DNA from: Galeopsis tetrahit
Lineage: Eukaryota > Streptophyta > Magnoliopsida > Lamiales > Lamiaceae
Reading direction: 5' to 3'
Assembly: GCA_963675135.1 (NCBI GenBank)
Contig: OY776120.1
Span: 57,036,063-57,100,062, forward strand
DNA: 64,000 nt
Shown piece by piece: positions 46,765 through 60,590 of the stretch. Both the position numbers and the translations under genes were made by a program. Numbering within the stretch: position 1 is the first letter of the stretch; each line of letters opens with the position of its first letter. Below the pieces are notes generated by a model. It made no database searches. It saw nothing but the letters and a program-made list of their open reading frames with translations, and was not told the origin of the DNA.

Positions 46765-49700
46765 TGTGAAAACGCACTTTCTTCGATTCTCTCATTCTCT
46801 ACTTTTCAAAAGTCTCAAGAGTTGCAAAGAGTTAACCGTTACCAATACATCTTTGTTCTAAAGTTGTTGTTTTATCCAATACGCTGATAATGAAATTAAT
46901 ATTCGATAAATACGAAGATTTAGCCAAGAAAAAGTTATGTTGTCTTTAATTATCACAAAATCACACTCGTTAGTGAGAGTTTATGCTCACTCTAATGTGA
47001 AAACGCACTTTCTTCGATTCTCTATTTTTCAAAAGTGTCAAGAGTTGCAAAGAGTTAACCATTACCAATACATCTTTGTTCTAAAGTTGTTGTATTGTCC
47101 AACATGTTGATAGTGAAATTAAGATTCGATAAATACGAAGATTTAGCCAAGAAAACATTATGTTGTCTTTAATTATCACAAAATCACACTCGTTAGTGAG
47201 AGTTTATGCTCACTCTAATGTGAAAACGCACTTTCTTCTATTCTGTCATTCTCTACTTTTCAAAAGTCTATAGAGTTGCAAAGAGGTAACCATTACCAAT
47301 ACGTTAATAGTAAAATTAAGATTCCATAAATACGATGATTTAGGAAAAAAACATTAGGTTGTCTTTAATTATAAAAAAATCACAATCGTTAGTGAGAGAT
47401 TATGCTCACTCTAATGTGAAAACTCAATTTTTTAGATTATCTCATTCTCTACTTTTCAAAAGTCTCAAGAGTTGCAAACAGTTAACCATTACCAATACAT
47501 CTTTGTTCTAAAGTTGTTGTTTGATCCAACACGCTGATAGTGAAATTAATATTGGATAAATACGAAGATTTAGGAAAGAAATCACACTCGTTAGTGAGAG
47601 TTTATGCTCACTCTAATGTGACAATGCACTTTCTTCGATTCTCTCATTCTCCACTTTTCATAAGTCTCAAGAGTTGCAAAGAGTTAACCATTACCAATAC
47701 ATATTTGTTCTAAAGTTGTTGTTTTGTCCAACACGTTGATAGTGAAATTAAGATTCGATAAATACAGAGATATAGGCAAGAAAACATTATGTTGTCTTTA
47801 ATTATAAAAAAATAACACTCGTTAGTGAGAGTTTATGCTCACTCTAATGTGAAAATGCATTTTCTTCGTTTCTCTTATTCTCTACTTTTCAAAAGTCTCC
47901 AGAGTTGCAAAGAGTTAACTATTACCAATACATATTTGTTCTAAAGTTGTTGTTTTATCCAACACGCTGATAATGAAATTAATATTCGATAAATACGAAG
48001 ATATAGCCAAGAAAAAATTATGTTGTCTTTAATTATCACAAAATCACACTCGTTAGTGAGAGTTTATGCTCACTCTAATGTGAAAATGCACTTTCTTCGA
48101 TTCTCTCATTCTCCACTTTTCAAAAGTGTCAAGAGTTGCAAAGAGTTAACCATTACCAATACATCTTTGTTCTAAAGTTGTTGTATTGTCCAACACGTTG
48201 ATAGTGAAATTAAGATTCGATAAACACGAAGATTTAGCCAAGAAAACATTATGTTGTCTTTAATTATTAAAAAATCACACTCGTTAGTGAGAGTTTATGC
48301 TCACTTTAATGTGAAAACGCACTTTCTTCCATTCTCTCATTCTCTACTTTTCAAAAGTGTCAAGAGATGCAAAGAGTGAACCATTTCTAATACATCGTTT
48401 TTCTAAAGTTGTTGTTTTTTCCAACACGTTTATAGTGAAATTAAGATTCGATAAACACGAAGATTTAGACAAGAAAACAATATGTTGTCTTTAATTATCA
48501 CAAAATCACACTCGTTAGTGAGAGTTTATGCTCACTCTAATGTGAAAACGCACTTTCTTCGATTCTCTCATTCTCTACTTTTCAAAAGACTCCAGAGTTG
48601 CAAAGAGTTAACCATTACTAATACATATTTGTTCTAAAGTTGTGGTTTTTTCCAACACGTTGATAGTGAAATTAAGATTCGATAAATACGATGATTTAGG
48701 AAAAAAACATTATGTTGTCTTTAATTATAAAAAAATCACACTCGTTAATGAGAGTTTATGCTCACTCTAATTTGAAAACTCAATTTCTTCGATTATCTCA
48801 TTCTCTACTTTTCAAAAGTCTCAAGAGTTGCAAACAGTTAACCATTACCAATACATCTTTGTTCTAAAGTTGTTGTTTGATCCAACACGCTGATAGTGAA
48901 ATTATTATATGATAAATACGAAGATTTAGGAAAGAAATCACACTCGTTAGTGAGAGTTTATGCTCACTCTAATGTGAAAATGCACTTTCTTCGTTTCTCT
49001 TATTCTCTACTTTTCAAAAGTCTCCAGAGTTGCAAAGAGTTAACTATTACCAATACATATTTGTTCTAAAGTTCTTGTTTTGTCCAACACGTTGATAGTG
49101 AAATTAAGATTCGATAAACACGAAGATTCAGCCAAGAAAACATTATGTTGTCTTTAATTTTCACAAAATCACACTCGTTAGTGAGAGTTTATGCTCAATC
49201 TAATGTAAAAATGCACTTTCTTCGATTCTCTCATTCTCTACTTTTCAAAAGTCTCAAGAGTTGCAAAGAGTTAATCATTACCAATACATATTTGTTCTAA
49301 AGTTGTTGTTTTATCCAGCACGTTGATAGTGAAATTAAGATTCGATAAATACAGAGATATGGGCAAGAAAACATTATGTTGTCTTTAATTATAAAAAAAT
49401 AACACTCGTTAGTGAGAGTTTATGCTCACTCTAATGTGAAAATGCACTTTCTTCATTTCTCTTATTCTCTACTTTTCAAAAGTCTCCAGAATTGCAAAGA
49501 GTTAACTATTACCAATACATATTTGTTATAAAGTTGTTGTTTTATCCAACATGCTGATAATGAAATTAATATTCGATAAATACGAAGATATAGCCAAGAA
49601 AAAATTATGTTGTCTTTAATTATCACAAAATCACACTCGTTAGTGAGAGTTTATGCTCACTCTAATGTGAAAACGCACTTTCTTCGATTCTCTCATTCTC

Positions 49701-49905
49701 CACTTTTCAAAAGTGTCAAGAGTTGCAAAGAGTTAACCATTACCAATACATCTTTGTTCTAAAGTTGTTGTATTGTCCAACACGTTGATAGTGAAATTAA
49801 GATTCGATAAACACGAAGATTTAGCCAAGAAAACATTATGTTGTCTTTAATTATCACAAAATCACACTCGTTAGTGAGAGTTTATGCTCACTCTAATGTG
49901 AAAAC
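46765..49905. repeat. Higher-order block H, copy 2
   Basis: The block aligns to copy 1 at 2,670 bp and to copy 3 at 3,809 bp (for example CAGAGATATGGGCAAG at 49352 and 53161). It ends near 49905, where the sequence switches to a slipped-monomer cluster (CTCTATTTTTC). Differences are rare: CATTATGTTG at 48709 versus CATTAGGTTG in the others, and ACCAATACATA at 49280 versus ACCAAAACATA at 46610. Confidence 0.8.
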
Positions 49906-50573
49906 GCACTTTCTTCGATTCTCTATTTTTCAAAAGTGTCAAGAGTTACAAAGAGTTAACCATTACCAATACATCTTTGTTCTAAAGTTGTTGTATTGTC
50001 CAACACGTTGATAGTGAAATTAAGATTCGATAAATACGAAGATTTAGCCAAGAAAAAATTATGTTGTCTTTAATTATCACAAAATCACACTCGTTAGTGA
50101 GAGTTTATGCTCACTCTAATGTGAAAACGCACTTTCTTCGATTCTTTATTTTTCAAAAGTGTCAAGAATTGCAAAGAGTTAACCATTACCAATACATCTT
50201 TGTTCTAAAGTTGTTGTTTTGTCCAACACGTTGATAGTGAAATTAAGATTCGATAAATACGAAGATTTAGGCAAGAAAACATTATGTTATCTTTAATTAT
50301 CAAAAAATCACACTCGTTAGTGAGAGTTTTTGCACACTCTACTGTGAAAACGCACTTTCTTCGATTCTCTCATTCTCTACTTTTCAAAAGTCTCAAGAGT
50401 TGCAAAGAGTTAACCATTACCAATACATCTTTGTTCTAAAGTTGTTGTTTTGTCCAACACGTTGATAGTGAAATTAAGATTCGATAAATACGAAGATTTA
50501 GGCAAGAAAACATTATGTTATCTTTAATTATCAAAAAATCACACTCGTTAGTGAGAGTTTTTGCACACTCTAC
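49906..50573. repeat. Slipped-monomer cluster between block H copies
   Basis: Three monomers here resemble 41.6-42.1 kb and 43.2-43.7 kb. They have GATTCTCTATTTTTC or GATTCTTTATTTTTC, GTCAAGAATTGC and GAGTTTTTGCACACTCTACTG. They bridge copies 2 and 3 of block H. There is no other content. Confidence 0.75.
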
Positions 50574-53500
50574 TGTGAAAACGCACTTTCTTCGATTCTC
50601 TCATTCTCTACTTTTCAAAAGTCTCAAGAGTTGCAAAGAGTTAACCGTTACCAATACATCTTTGTTCTAAAGTTGTTGTTTTATCCAATACGCTGATAAT
50701 GAAATTAATATTCGATAAATACGAAGATTTAGCCAAGAAAAAGTTATGTTGTCTTTAATTATCACAAAATCACACTCGTTAGTGAGAGTTTATGCTCACT
50801 CTAATGTGAAAACGCACTTTCTTCGATTCTCTATTTTTCAAAAGTGTCAAGAGTTGCAAAGAGTTAACCATTACCAATACATCTTTGTTCTAAAGTTGTT
50901 GTATTGTCCAACATGTTGATAGTGAAATTAAGATTCGATAAATACGAAGATTTAGCCAAGAAAACATTATGTTGTCTTTAATTATCACAAAATCACACTC
51001 GTTAGTGAGAGTTTATGCTCACTCTAATGTGAAAACGCACTTTCTTCTATTCTGTCATTCTCTACTTTTCAAAAGTCTATAGAGTTGCAAAGAGGTAACC
51101 ATTACCAATACGTTAATAGTAAAATTAAGATTCCATAAATACGATGATTTAGGAAAAAAACATTAGGTTGTCTTTAATTATAAAAAAATCACAATCGTTA
51201 GTGAGAGATTATGCTCACTCTAATGTGAAAACTCAATTTTTTAGATTATCTCATTCTCTACTTTTCAAAAGTCTCAAGAGTTGCAAACAGTTAACCATTA
51301 CCAATACATCTTTGTTCTAAAGTTGTTGTTTGATCCAACACGCTGATAGTGAAATTAATATTGGATAAATACGAAGATTTAGGAAAGAAATCACACTCGT
51401 TAGTGAGAGTTTATGCTCACTCTAATGTGACAATGCACTTTCTTCGATTCTCTCATTCTCCACTTTTCATAAGTCTCAAGAGTTGCAAAGAGTTAACCAT
51501 TACCAATACATATTTGTTCTAAAGTTGTTGTTTTGTCCAACACGTTGATAGTGAAATTAAGATTCGATAAATACAGAGATATAGGCAAGAAAACATTATG
51601 TTGTCTTTAATTATAAAAAAATAACACTCGTTAGTGAGAGTTTATGCTCACTCTAATGTGAAAATGCATTTTCTTCGTTTCTCTTATTCTCTACTTTTCA
51701 AAAGTCTCCAGAGTTGCAAAGAGTTAACTATTACCAATACATATTTGTTCTAAAGTTGTTGTTTTATCCAACACGCTGATAATGAAATTAATATTCGATA
51801 AATACGAAGATATAGCCAAGAAAAAATTATGTTGTCTTTAATTATCACAAAATCACACTCGTTAGTGAGAGTTTATGCTCACTCTAATGTGAAAATGCAC
51901 TTTCTTCGATTCTCTCATTCTCCACTTTTCAAAAGTGTCAAGAGTTGCAAAGAGTTAACCATTACCAATACATCTTTGTTCTAAAGTTGTTGTATTGTCC
52001 AACACGTTGATAGTGAAATTAAGATTCGATAAACACGAAGATTTAGCCAAGAAAACATTATGTTGTCTTTAATTATTAAAAAATCACACTCGTTAGTGAG
52101 AGTTTATGCTCACTTTAATGTGAAAACGCACTTTCTTCCATTCTCTCATTCTCCACTTTTCAAAAGTGTCAAGAGATGCAAAGAGTGAACCATTTCTAAT
52201 ACATCGTTTTTCTAAAGTTGTTGTTTTTTCCAACACGTTTATAGTGAAATTAAGATTCGATAAACACGAAGATTTAGACAAGAAAACAATATGTTGTCTT
52301 TAATTATCACAAAATCACACTCGTTAGTGAGAGTTTATGCTCACTCTAATGTGAAAACGCACTTTCTTCGATTCTCTCATTCTCTACTTTTCAAAAGACT
52401 CCAGAGTTGCAAAGAGTTAACCATTACTAATACATATTTGTTCTAAAGTTGTGGTTTTTTCCAACACGTTGATAGTGAAATTAAGATTCGATAAATACGA
52501 TGATTTAGGAAAAAAACATTAGGTTGTCTTTAATTATAAAAAAATCACACTCGTTAATGAGAGTTTATGCTCACTCTAATTTGAAAACTCAATTTCTTCG
52601 ATTATCTCATTCTCTACTTTTCAAAAGTCTCAAGAGTTGCAAACAGTTAACCATTACCAATACATCTTTGTTCTAAAGTTGTTGTTTGATCCAACACGCT
52701 GATAGTGAAATTATTATATGATAAATACGAAGATTTAGGAAAGAAATCACACTCGTTAGTGAGAGTTTATGCTCACTCTAATGTGAAAATGCACTTTCTT
52801 CGTTTCTCTTATTCTCTACTTTTCAAAAGTCTCCAGAGTTGCAAAGAGTTAACTATTACCAATACATATTTGTTCTAAAGTTCTTGTTTTGTCCAACACG
52901 TTGATAGTGAAATTAAGATTCGATAAACACGAAGATTCAGCCAAGAAAACATTATGTTGTCTTTAATTTTCACAAAATCACACTCGTTAGTGAGAGTTTA
53001 TGCTCAATCTAATGTAAAAATGCACTTTCTTCGATTCTCTCATTCTCTACTTTTCAAAAGTCTCAAGAGTTGCAAAGAGTTAATCATTACCAATACATAT
53101 TTGTTCTAAAGTTGTTGTTTTATCCAGCACGTTGATAGTGAAATTAAGATTCGATAAATACAGAGATATGGGCAAGAAAACATTATGTTGTCTTTAATTA
53201 TAAAAAAATAACACTCGTTAGTGAGAGTTTATGCTCACTCTAATGTGAAAATGCACTTTCTTCATTTCTCTTATTCTCTACTTTTCAAAAGTCTCCAGAA
53301 TTGCAAAGAGTTAACTATTACCAATACATATTTGTTATAAAGTTGTTGTTTTATCCAACATGCTGATAATGAAATTAATATTCGATAAATACGAAGATAT
53401 AGCCAAGAAAAAATTATGTTGTCTTTAATTATCACAAAATCACACTCGTTAGTGAGAGTTTATGCTCACTCTAATGTGAAAACGCACTTTCTTCGATTCT

Positions 53501-53714
53501 CTCATTCTCCACTTTTCAAAAGTGTCAAGAGTTGCAAAGAGTTAACCATTACCAATACATCTTTGTTCTAAAGTTGTTGTATTGTCCAACACGTTGATAG
53601 TGAAATTAAGATTCGATAAACACGAAGATTTAGCCAAGAAAACATTATGTTGTCTTTAATTATCACAAAATCACACTCGTTAGTGAGAGTTTATGCTCAC
53701 TCTAATGTGAAAAT
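50574..53714. repeat. Higher-order block H, copy 3
   Basis: The block aligns with copy 2 at a constant 3,809-bp offset and with copy 4 at 9,953 bp in its first part. It contains the 196-bp marker monomer at 51107. The end at 53714 switches to AAAATGCAC and CATAAGTCTC monomers that start a partial nine-mer repeat. Confidence 0.8.
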
Positions 53715-55775
53715 GCACTTTCTTCGATTCTCTCATTCTCTACTTTTCATAAGTCTCAAGAGTTGCAAAGAGTTATCCATTACCAATACATATTTGTTCT
53801 AAAGTTGTTGTTTTGTCCAACACGTTGATAGTGAAATTAAGATTCGATAAATACAGAGATATAGGCAAGAAAACATTATGTTGTCTTTAATTATAAAAAA
53901 ATCACACTCGTTAGTGCAAGTTTCTGCTCACTTTAATGTGAAAACGCACTTTCTTCGATTCTCTCATTCTCCACTTTTCAAAAGTGTCAAGAGTTGCAAA
54001 GAGTTAACCATTACCAATACATCTTTGTTCTAAAGTTGTTGTATTGTCCAACACGTTGATAGTGAAATTAAGATTCGATAAACACGAAGATTTAGCCAAG
54101 AAAACATTATGTTGTCTTTAATTATCACAAAATCACACTCGTTAGTGAGAGTTTATGCTCACTCTAATGTGAAAATGCACTTTCTTCCATTCTCTCATTC
54201 TCTACTTTTCAAAAGTGTCAAGAGATGCAAAGAGTGAACCATTTCTAATACATCGTTTTTCTAAAGTTGTTGTTTTTTCCAACACGTTTATAGTGAAATC
54301 AAGATTCGATAAACACGAAGATTTAGACAAGAAAACAATATGTTGTCTTTAATTATCACAAAATCACACTCGTTAGTGAGAGTTTATGCTCACTCTAATG
54401 TGAAAACGCACTTTCTTCTATTCTCTCATTCTCTACTTTTCAAAAGACTCCAGAGTTGCAAAGAGTTAACCATTACTAATACATATTTGTTCTAAAGTTG
54501 TGGTTTTTTCCAACACGTTGATAGTGAAATTAAGATTCGATAAATACGATGATTTAGGAAAAAAACATTAGGTTGTCTTTAATTATAAAAAAATCACACT
54601 CGTTAATGAGAGTTTATGCTCACTCTAATTTGAAAACTCAATTTCTTCGATTATCTCATTCTCTACTTTTCAAAAGTCTCAAGAGTTGCAAACAGTTAAC
54701 CATTACCAATACATCTTTGTTCTAAAGTTGTTGTTTGATCCAACACGCTGATAGTGAAATTATTATATGATAAATACGAAGATTTAGGAAAGAAATCACA
54801 CTCGTTAGTGACAGTTTATGCTCACTCTAATGTGAAAATGCACTTTCTTCGTTTCTCTTATTCTCTACTTTTCAAAAGTCTCCAGAGTTGCAAAGAGTTA
54901 ACTATTACCAATACATATTTGTTCTAAAGTTGTTGTTTTGTCCAACACGTTGATAGTGAAATTAAGATTCGATAAACACGAAGATTCAGCCAAGAAAACA
55001 TTATGTTGTCTTTAATTTTCACAAAATCACACTCGTTAGTGAGAGTTTATGCTCAATCTAATGTAAAAACGCACTTTCTTCGATTCTCTCATTCTCTACT
55101 TTTCAAAAGTCTCAAGAGTTGCAAAGAGTTAATCATTACCAATACATATTTGTTCTAAAGTTGTTGTTTTATCCAGCACGTTGATAGTGAAATTAAGATT
55201 CGATAAATACAGAGATATAGGCAAGAAAACATTATGTTGTCTTTAATTATAAAAAAATAACACTCGTTAGTGAGAGTTTATGCTCACTCTAATGTGAAAA
55301 TGCACTTTCTTCGTTTCTCTTATTCTCTACTTTTCAAAAGTCTCCAGAATTGCAAAGAGTTAACTATTACCAATACATATTTGTTATAAAGTTGTTGTTT
55401 TATCCAACATGCTGATAATGAAATTAATATTCGATAAATACGAAGATATAGCCAAGAAAAAATTATGTTGTCTTTAATTATCACAAAATCACACTCGTTA
55501 GTGAGAGTTTATGCTCACTCTAATGTGAAAACGCACTTTCTTCGATTCTCTCATTCTCCACTTTTCAAAAGTGTCAAGATTTGCAAAGAGTTAACCATTA
55601 CCAATACATCTTTGTTCTAAAGTTGTTGTATTGTCCAACACGTTGATAGTGAAATTAAGATTCGATAAACACGAAGATTTAGCTAAGAAAACATTATGTT
55701 GTCTTTAATTATCACAAAATCAAACTCGTTAGTGAGAGTTTATGCTCACTCTAATGTGAAAATGCACTTTCTTCG
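53715..55775. repeat. Partial block H repeat (2,049-bp offset)
   Basis: 54.18-55.78 kb matches 52.13-53.73 kb at an offset of 2,049 bp (AAGAGATGCA at 52171 and 54220). It carries the ACATTAGGTTG, TTATTATATG and TTTATCCAGC monomers in the same order but lacks the 196-bp marker. Variants CAAACTCG near 55721 and GTGACAG near 54808 are private. Confidence 0.75.
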
Positions 55776-58700
55776 ATTCTCTCATTCTCTACTTTTCAAT
55801 AGTGTTAAGAGATGCAAAGAGTGAACCATTTCTAATACATCATTTTTCTAAAGTTGTTGTTTTTTCCAACACGTTTATAGTGAAATTAAGATTCGATAAA
55901 CACGAAGATTTAGACAAGAAAACAATATGTTGTCTTTAATTATCACAAAATCACACTCGTTAGTGAGAGTTTATGCTCACTCTAATGTGAAAACGCACTT
56001 TCTTCGATTCTCTCATTCTCTACTTTTCAAAACTCTCCAGAGTTGCAAAGAGTTATCCAGTACTAATACATATTTGTTCTAAAGTTGTGGTTTTTTCCAA
56101 CACGTTGATAGTGAAATTAAGATTCGATAAATACGATCATTTAGGAAAAAAACATTAGGTTGTCTTTAATTATAAAATAATCACACTCGTTAATTAGAGT
56201 TTATGCTCACTCTAATTTGAAAACTCAATTTCTTCGATTATCTCATTCTCTACTTTTCAAAAGTCTCAAGAGTTGCAGACAGTTAACCATTACCAATACA
56301 TCTTTGTTCTAAAGTTGTTGTTTGATCCAACACGCTGATAGTGAAATTATTATAGGATAAATACGAAGATTTAGGAAAGAAATCACACTCGTTAGTAAGA
56401 GTTTATGCTCACTCTAATGTGAAAATGCACTTTCTTCGTTTCTCTTATTCTCTACTTTTCAAAAGTCTCCAGAGTTGCAAAGAGTTAACTATTACCAATA
56501 CATATTTGTTCTAAAGTTGTTGTTTTATCCAACACGTTGATAGTGAAATTAAGATTCGATAAACACGAAGATTCAGCCAAGAAAACATTATGTTGTCTTT
56601 AATTTTCATAAAATCACACTCGTTAGTGAGAGTTTATGCTCAATTTAATGTAAAAACGCACTTTCTTCGATTCTCTCATTCTCTACTTTTCAAAAGTCTC
56701 AAGAGTTGCAAAGAGTTAATCATTACCAATACATATTTGTTCTAAAGTTGTTGTTTTATCCAGCACGTTGATAGTGAAATTAAGATTCGATAAATACAGA
56801 GATATAGGCAAGAAAACATTATGTTGTCTTTAATTATAAAAAAATAACACTCGTTAGTGAGAGTTTATGCTCACTCTAATGTGAAAATGCACTTTCTTCG
56901 TTTCTCTTATTCTCTACTTTTCAAAAGTCTCCAGAATTGCAAAGAGTTAACTATTACCAATACATATTTGTTCTAAAGTTGTTGTTTTATCCAACATGCT
57001 GATAATGAAATTAATATTCGATAAATACGAAGATATAGCCAAGAAAAAATTATGTTGTCTTTAATTATCACAAAATCACACTCGTTAGTGAGAGTTTATG
57101 CTCACTCTAATGTGAAAACGCACTTTCTTCGATTCTCTCATTCTCCACTTTTCAAAAGTGTCAAGAGTTGCAAAGAGTTAACCATTACCAATACATCTTT
57201 GTTCTAAAGTTGTTGTATTGTCCAACACGTTGATAGTGAAATTAAGATTCGATAAACACGAAGATTTAGCCAAGAAAACATTATGTTGTCTTTAATTATC
57301 ACAAAATCACACTCGTTAGTGAGAGTTTATGCTCACTCTAATGTGAAAACGCACTTTCTTCGATTCTCTCATTCTCTACTTTTCAAAAGTCTCAAGAGTT
57401 GCAAAGAGTTAACCATTACCAATACATATTTATTCTAAATTGTTGTTTTGTCCAAGAGGTTGATAGTGAAATTAAGATTCGATAAATACGAAAATTTTGC
57501 CAAAAAAATATTATGTTGTCTTTAATTATCAAAACATCACACTCGTTAGTGAAACTCTATGCTCACTCTAATGTGAAAATGCACTTTCTTCGATTCTCTC
57601 ATTCTCTACTTTTCAAAAGTCTCAAGAGTTGCAAAGAGTTAACCATTACCAATACATATTTGTTCTAAAGTTGTTGTTTTGTCCAACACGTTGATAGTGA
57701 AATTAAGATTCGATAAACACGGAGATTTGGCCAAGAAAACATTATGTTGTCTTTAATTATCACAAAATCACACTCGTTAGTGAGAGTTTATGCCCACTCT
57801 AATGTGAAAAAGCACTTTCTTCGATTCTCTCATTCTCTATTTTTCAAAAGTGTCAAGACTTGCAAAAAGTTAACCATTACCAATACATCTTTGTTCTAAA
57901 GTTGTTGTTTTGTCCAACACGTTGATAGTGAAATTAAGATTCGATAAATACGAAGATTTAGGCATGAAAACATTATGTTATCTTTAATTATCAAAAAATC
58001 ACACTCGTTAGTGAGAGATTTTGCACACTCTACTGTGAAAACGCACTTTCTTCGATTCTCTCATTCTCTACTTTTCAAAAGTCTCAAGAGTTGCAAAGAG
58101 TTAACCATTACCAATACATCTTTGTTCTAAAGTTGTTGTTTTATCCAATACGCTGATAATGAAATTAATATTCGATAAATACGAAGATTTAGCCAAGAAA
58201 AAATTATGTTGTCTTTAATTATGACAAAATCACACTCGTTAGTGAGAGTTTATGCTCACTCTAATGTGAAAACGCACTTTCTTCGATTCTCTATTTTTCA
58301 AAAGTGTCAAGAATTGCAAAGAGTTAACCATTACCAATACATCTTTGTTCTAAAGTTGTTGTTTTGTCCAACACGTTGATAGTGAAATTAAGATTCGATA
58401 AATACGAAGATTTAGGCAAGAAAACATTATGTTATCTTTAATTATCAAAAAATCACACTCGTTAGTGAGAGATTTTGCACACTCTACTGTGAAAACGCAC
58501 TTTCTTCGATTCTCTCATTCTCTACTTTTCAAAAGTCTCAAGAGTTGCAAAGAGTTAACCATTACCAATACATCTTTGTTCTAAAGTTGTTGTTTTATCC
58601 AATACGCTGATAATGAAATTAATATTCGTTAAATACGAAGATTTAGCCAAGAAAAAATTATGTTGTCTTTAATTATCACAAAATCACACTCGTTAGTGAG

Positions 58701-59231
58701 AGTTTATGCTCACTCTAATGTGAAAACGCACTTTCTTCGATTCTCTATTTTTCAAAAGTGTCAAGAGTTACAAAGAGTTAACCATTACCAATACATCTTT
58801 GTTCTAAAGTTGTTGTATTGTCCAACACGTTGATAGTGAAATTAAGATTCGATAAATACGAAGATTTAGCCAAGAAAAAATTATGTTGTCTTTAATTATC
58901 ACAAAATCACACTCGTTAGTGAGAGTTTATGCTCACTCTAATGTGAAAACGCACTTTCTTCGATTCTCTATTTTTCAAAAGTGTCAAGAATTGCAAAGAG
59001 TTAACCATTACCAATACATCTTTGTTCTAAAGTTGTTGTTTTGTCCAACACGTTGATAGTGAAATTAAGATTCGATAAATACGAAGATTTAGGCAAGAAA
59101 ACATTATGTTATCTTTAATTATCAAAAAATCACACTCGTTAGTGAGAGTTTTTGCACACTCTACTGTGAAAACGCACTTTCTTCGATTCTCTCATTCTCT
59201 ACTTTTCAAAAGTCTCAAGAGTTGCAAAAAG
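55776..59231. repeat. 3.5-kb segment duplicated 17.1 kb, copy 2
   Basis: This is the downstream partner of 38650-42105. Private changes include AGTTATCCAG near 56051, AAAAATATTATG near 57504, GGCATGAAAAC near 57961 and TTATGACAAAATC near 58220. The right edge, near AGTTGCAAAAAGTTAACC, is followed by a tandem repeat of the last part. Confidence 0.8.
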
Positions 59232-60590
59232 TTAACCATTACCAATACATCTTTGTTCTAAAGTTGTTGTTTTGTCCAACACGTTGATAGTGAAATTAAG
59301 ATTCGATAAATACGAAGATTTAGGCAAGAAAACATTATGTTATCTTTAATTATCAAAAAATCACACTCGTTAGTGAGAGATTTTGCACACTCTACTGTGA
59401 AAACGCACTTTCTGCGATTCTCTCATTCTCTACTTTTCAAAAGTCTCAAGAGTTGCAAAGAGTTAACCATTACCAATACATCTTTGTTCTAAAGTTGTTG
59501 TTTTATCCAATACGCTGATAATGAAATTAATATTCGATAAATACGAAGATTTAGCCAAGAAAAAATTATGTTGTCTTTAATTATCACAAAATCACACTCG
59601 TTAGTGAGAGTTTATGCTCACTCTAATGTGAAAACGCACTTTCTTCGATTCTCTATTTTTCAAAAGTGTCAAGAATTGCAAAGAGTTAACCATTACCAAT
59701 ACATCTTTGTTCTAAAGTTGTTGTTTTGTCCAACACGTTGATAGTGAAATTAAGATTCGATAAATACGAAGATTTAGGCAAGAAAACATTATGTTATCTT
59801 TAATTATCAAAAAATCACACTCGTTAGTGAGAGATTTTGCACACTCTACTGTGAAAACGCACTTTCTTCGATTCTCTCATTCTCTACTTTTCAAAAGTCT
59901 CAAGAGTTGCAAAGAGTTAACCATTACCAATACATCTTTGTTCTAAAGTTGTTGTTTTATCCAATACGCTGATAATGAAATTAATATTCGTTAAATACGA
60001 AGATTTAGCCAAGAAAAAATTATGTTGTCTTTAATTATCACAAAATCACACTCGTTAGTGAGAGTTTATGCTCACTCTAATGTGAAAACGCACTTTCTTC
60101 GATTCTCTATTTTTCAAAAGTGTCAAGAGTTACAAAGAGTTAACCATTACCAATACATCTTTGTTCAAAAGTTGTTGTATTGTCCAACACGTTGATAGTG
60201 AAATTAAGATTCGATAAATACGAAGATTTAGCCAAGAAAAAATTATGTTGTCTTTAATTATCACAAAATCACACTCGTTAGTGAGAGTTTATGCTCACTC
60301 TAATGTGAAAACGCACTTTCTTCGATTCTCTATTTTTCAAAAGTGTCAAGAATTGCAAAGAGTTAACCATTACCAATACATCTTTGTTCTAAAGTTGTTG
60401 TTTTGTCCAACACGTTGATAGTGAAATTAAGATTCGATAAATACGAAGATTTAGGCAAGAAAACATTATGTTATCTTTAATTATCAAAAAATCACACTCG
60501 TTAGTGAGAGTTTTTGCACACTCTACTGTGAAAACGCACTTTCTTCGATTCTCTCATTCTCTACTTTTCAAAAGTCTCAAGAGTTGCAAA
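57900..60590. repeat. 1,362-bp tandem higher-order repeat (two copies)
   Basis: 57.90-59.23 kb and 59.26-60.59 kb align at an offset of 1,362 bp (TTTGTCCAAC at 57909 and 59271). The period equals six 231-bp monomers minus three 8-bp deletions. One difference is TTTCTGCGATTC near 59411. Confidence 0.78.
60152..60374. repeat. Slipped-class monomer (223 bp)
   Basis: This is an example of monomers with GATTCTCTATTTTTC in place of GATTCTCTCATTCTCTATTTTTC. ATTCTCT is a direct repeat in the parent, so loss of one repeat (8 bp) by slippage explains the form. The class is common at 23.7-27.2, 41-44, 47-50.9 and 58-60.8 kb and I did not see it amplified in the first 20 kb apart from 6.66-6.70 kb. Confidence 0.8.
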
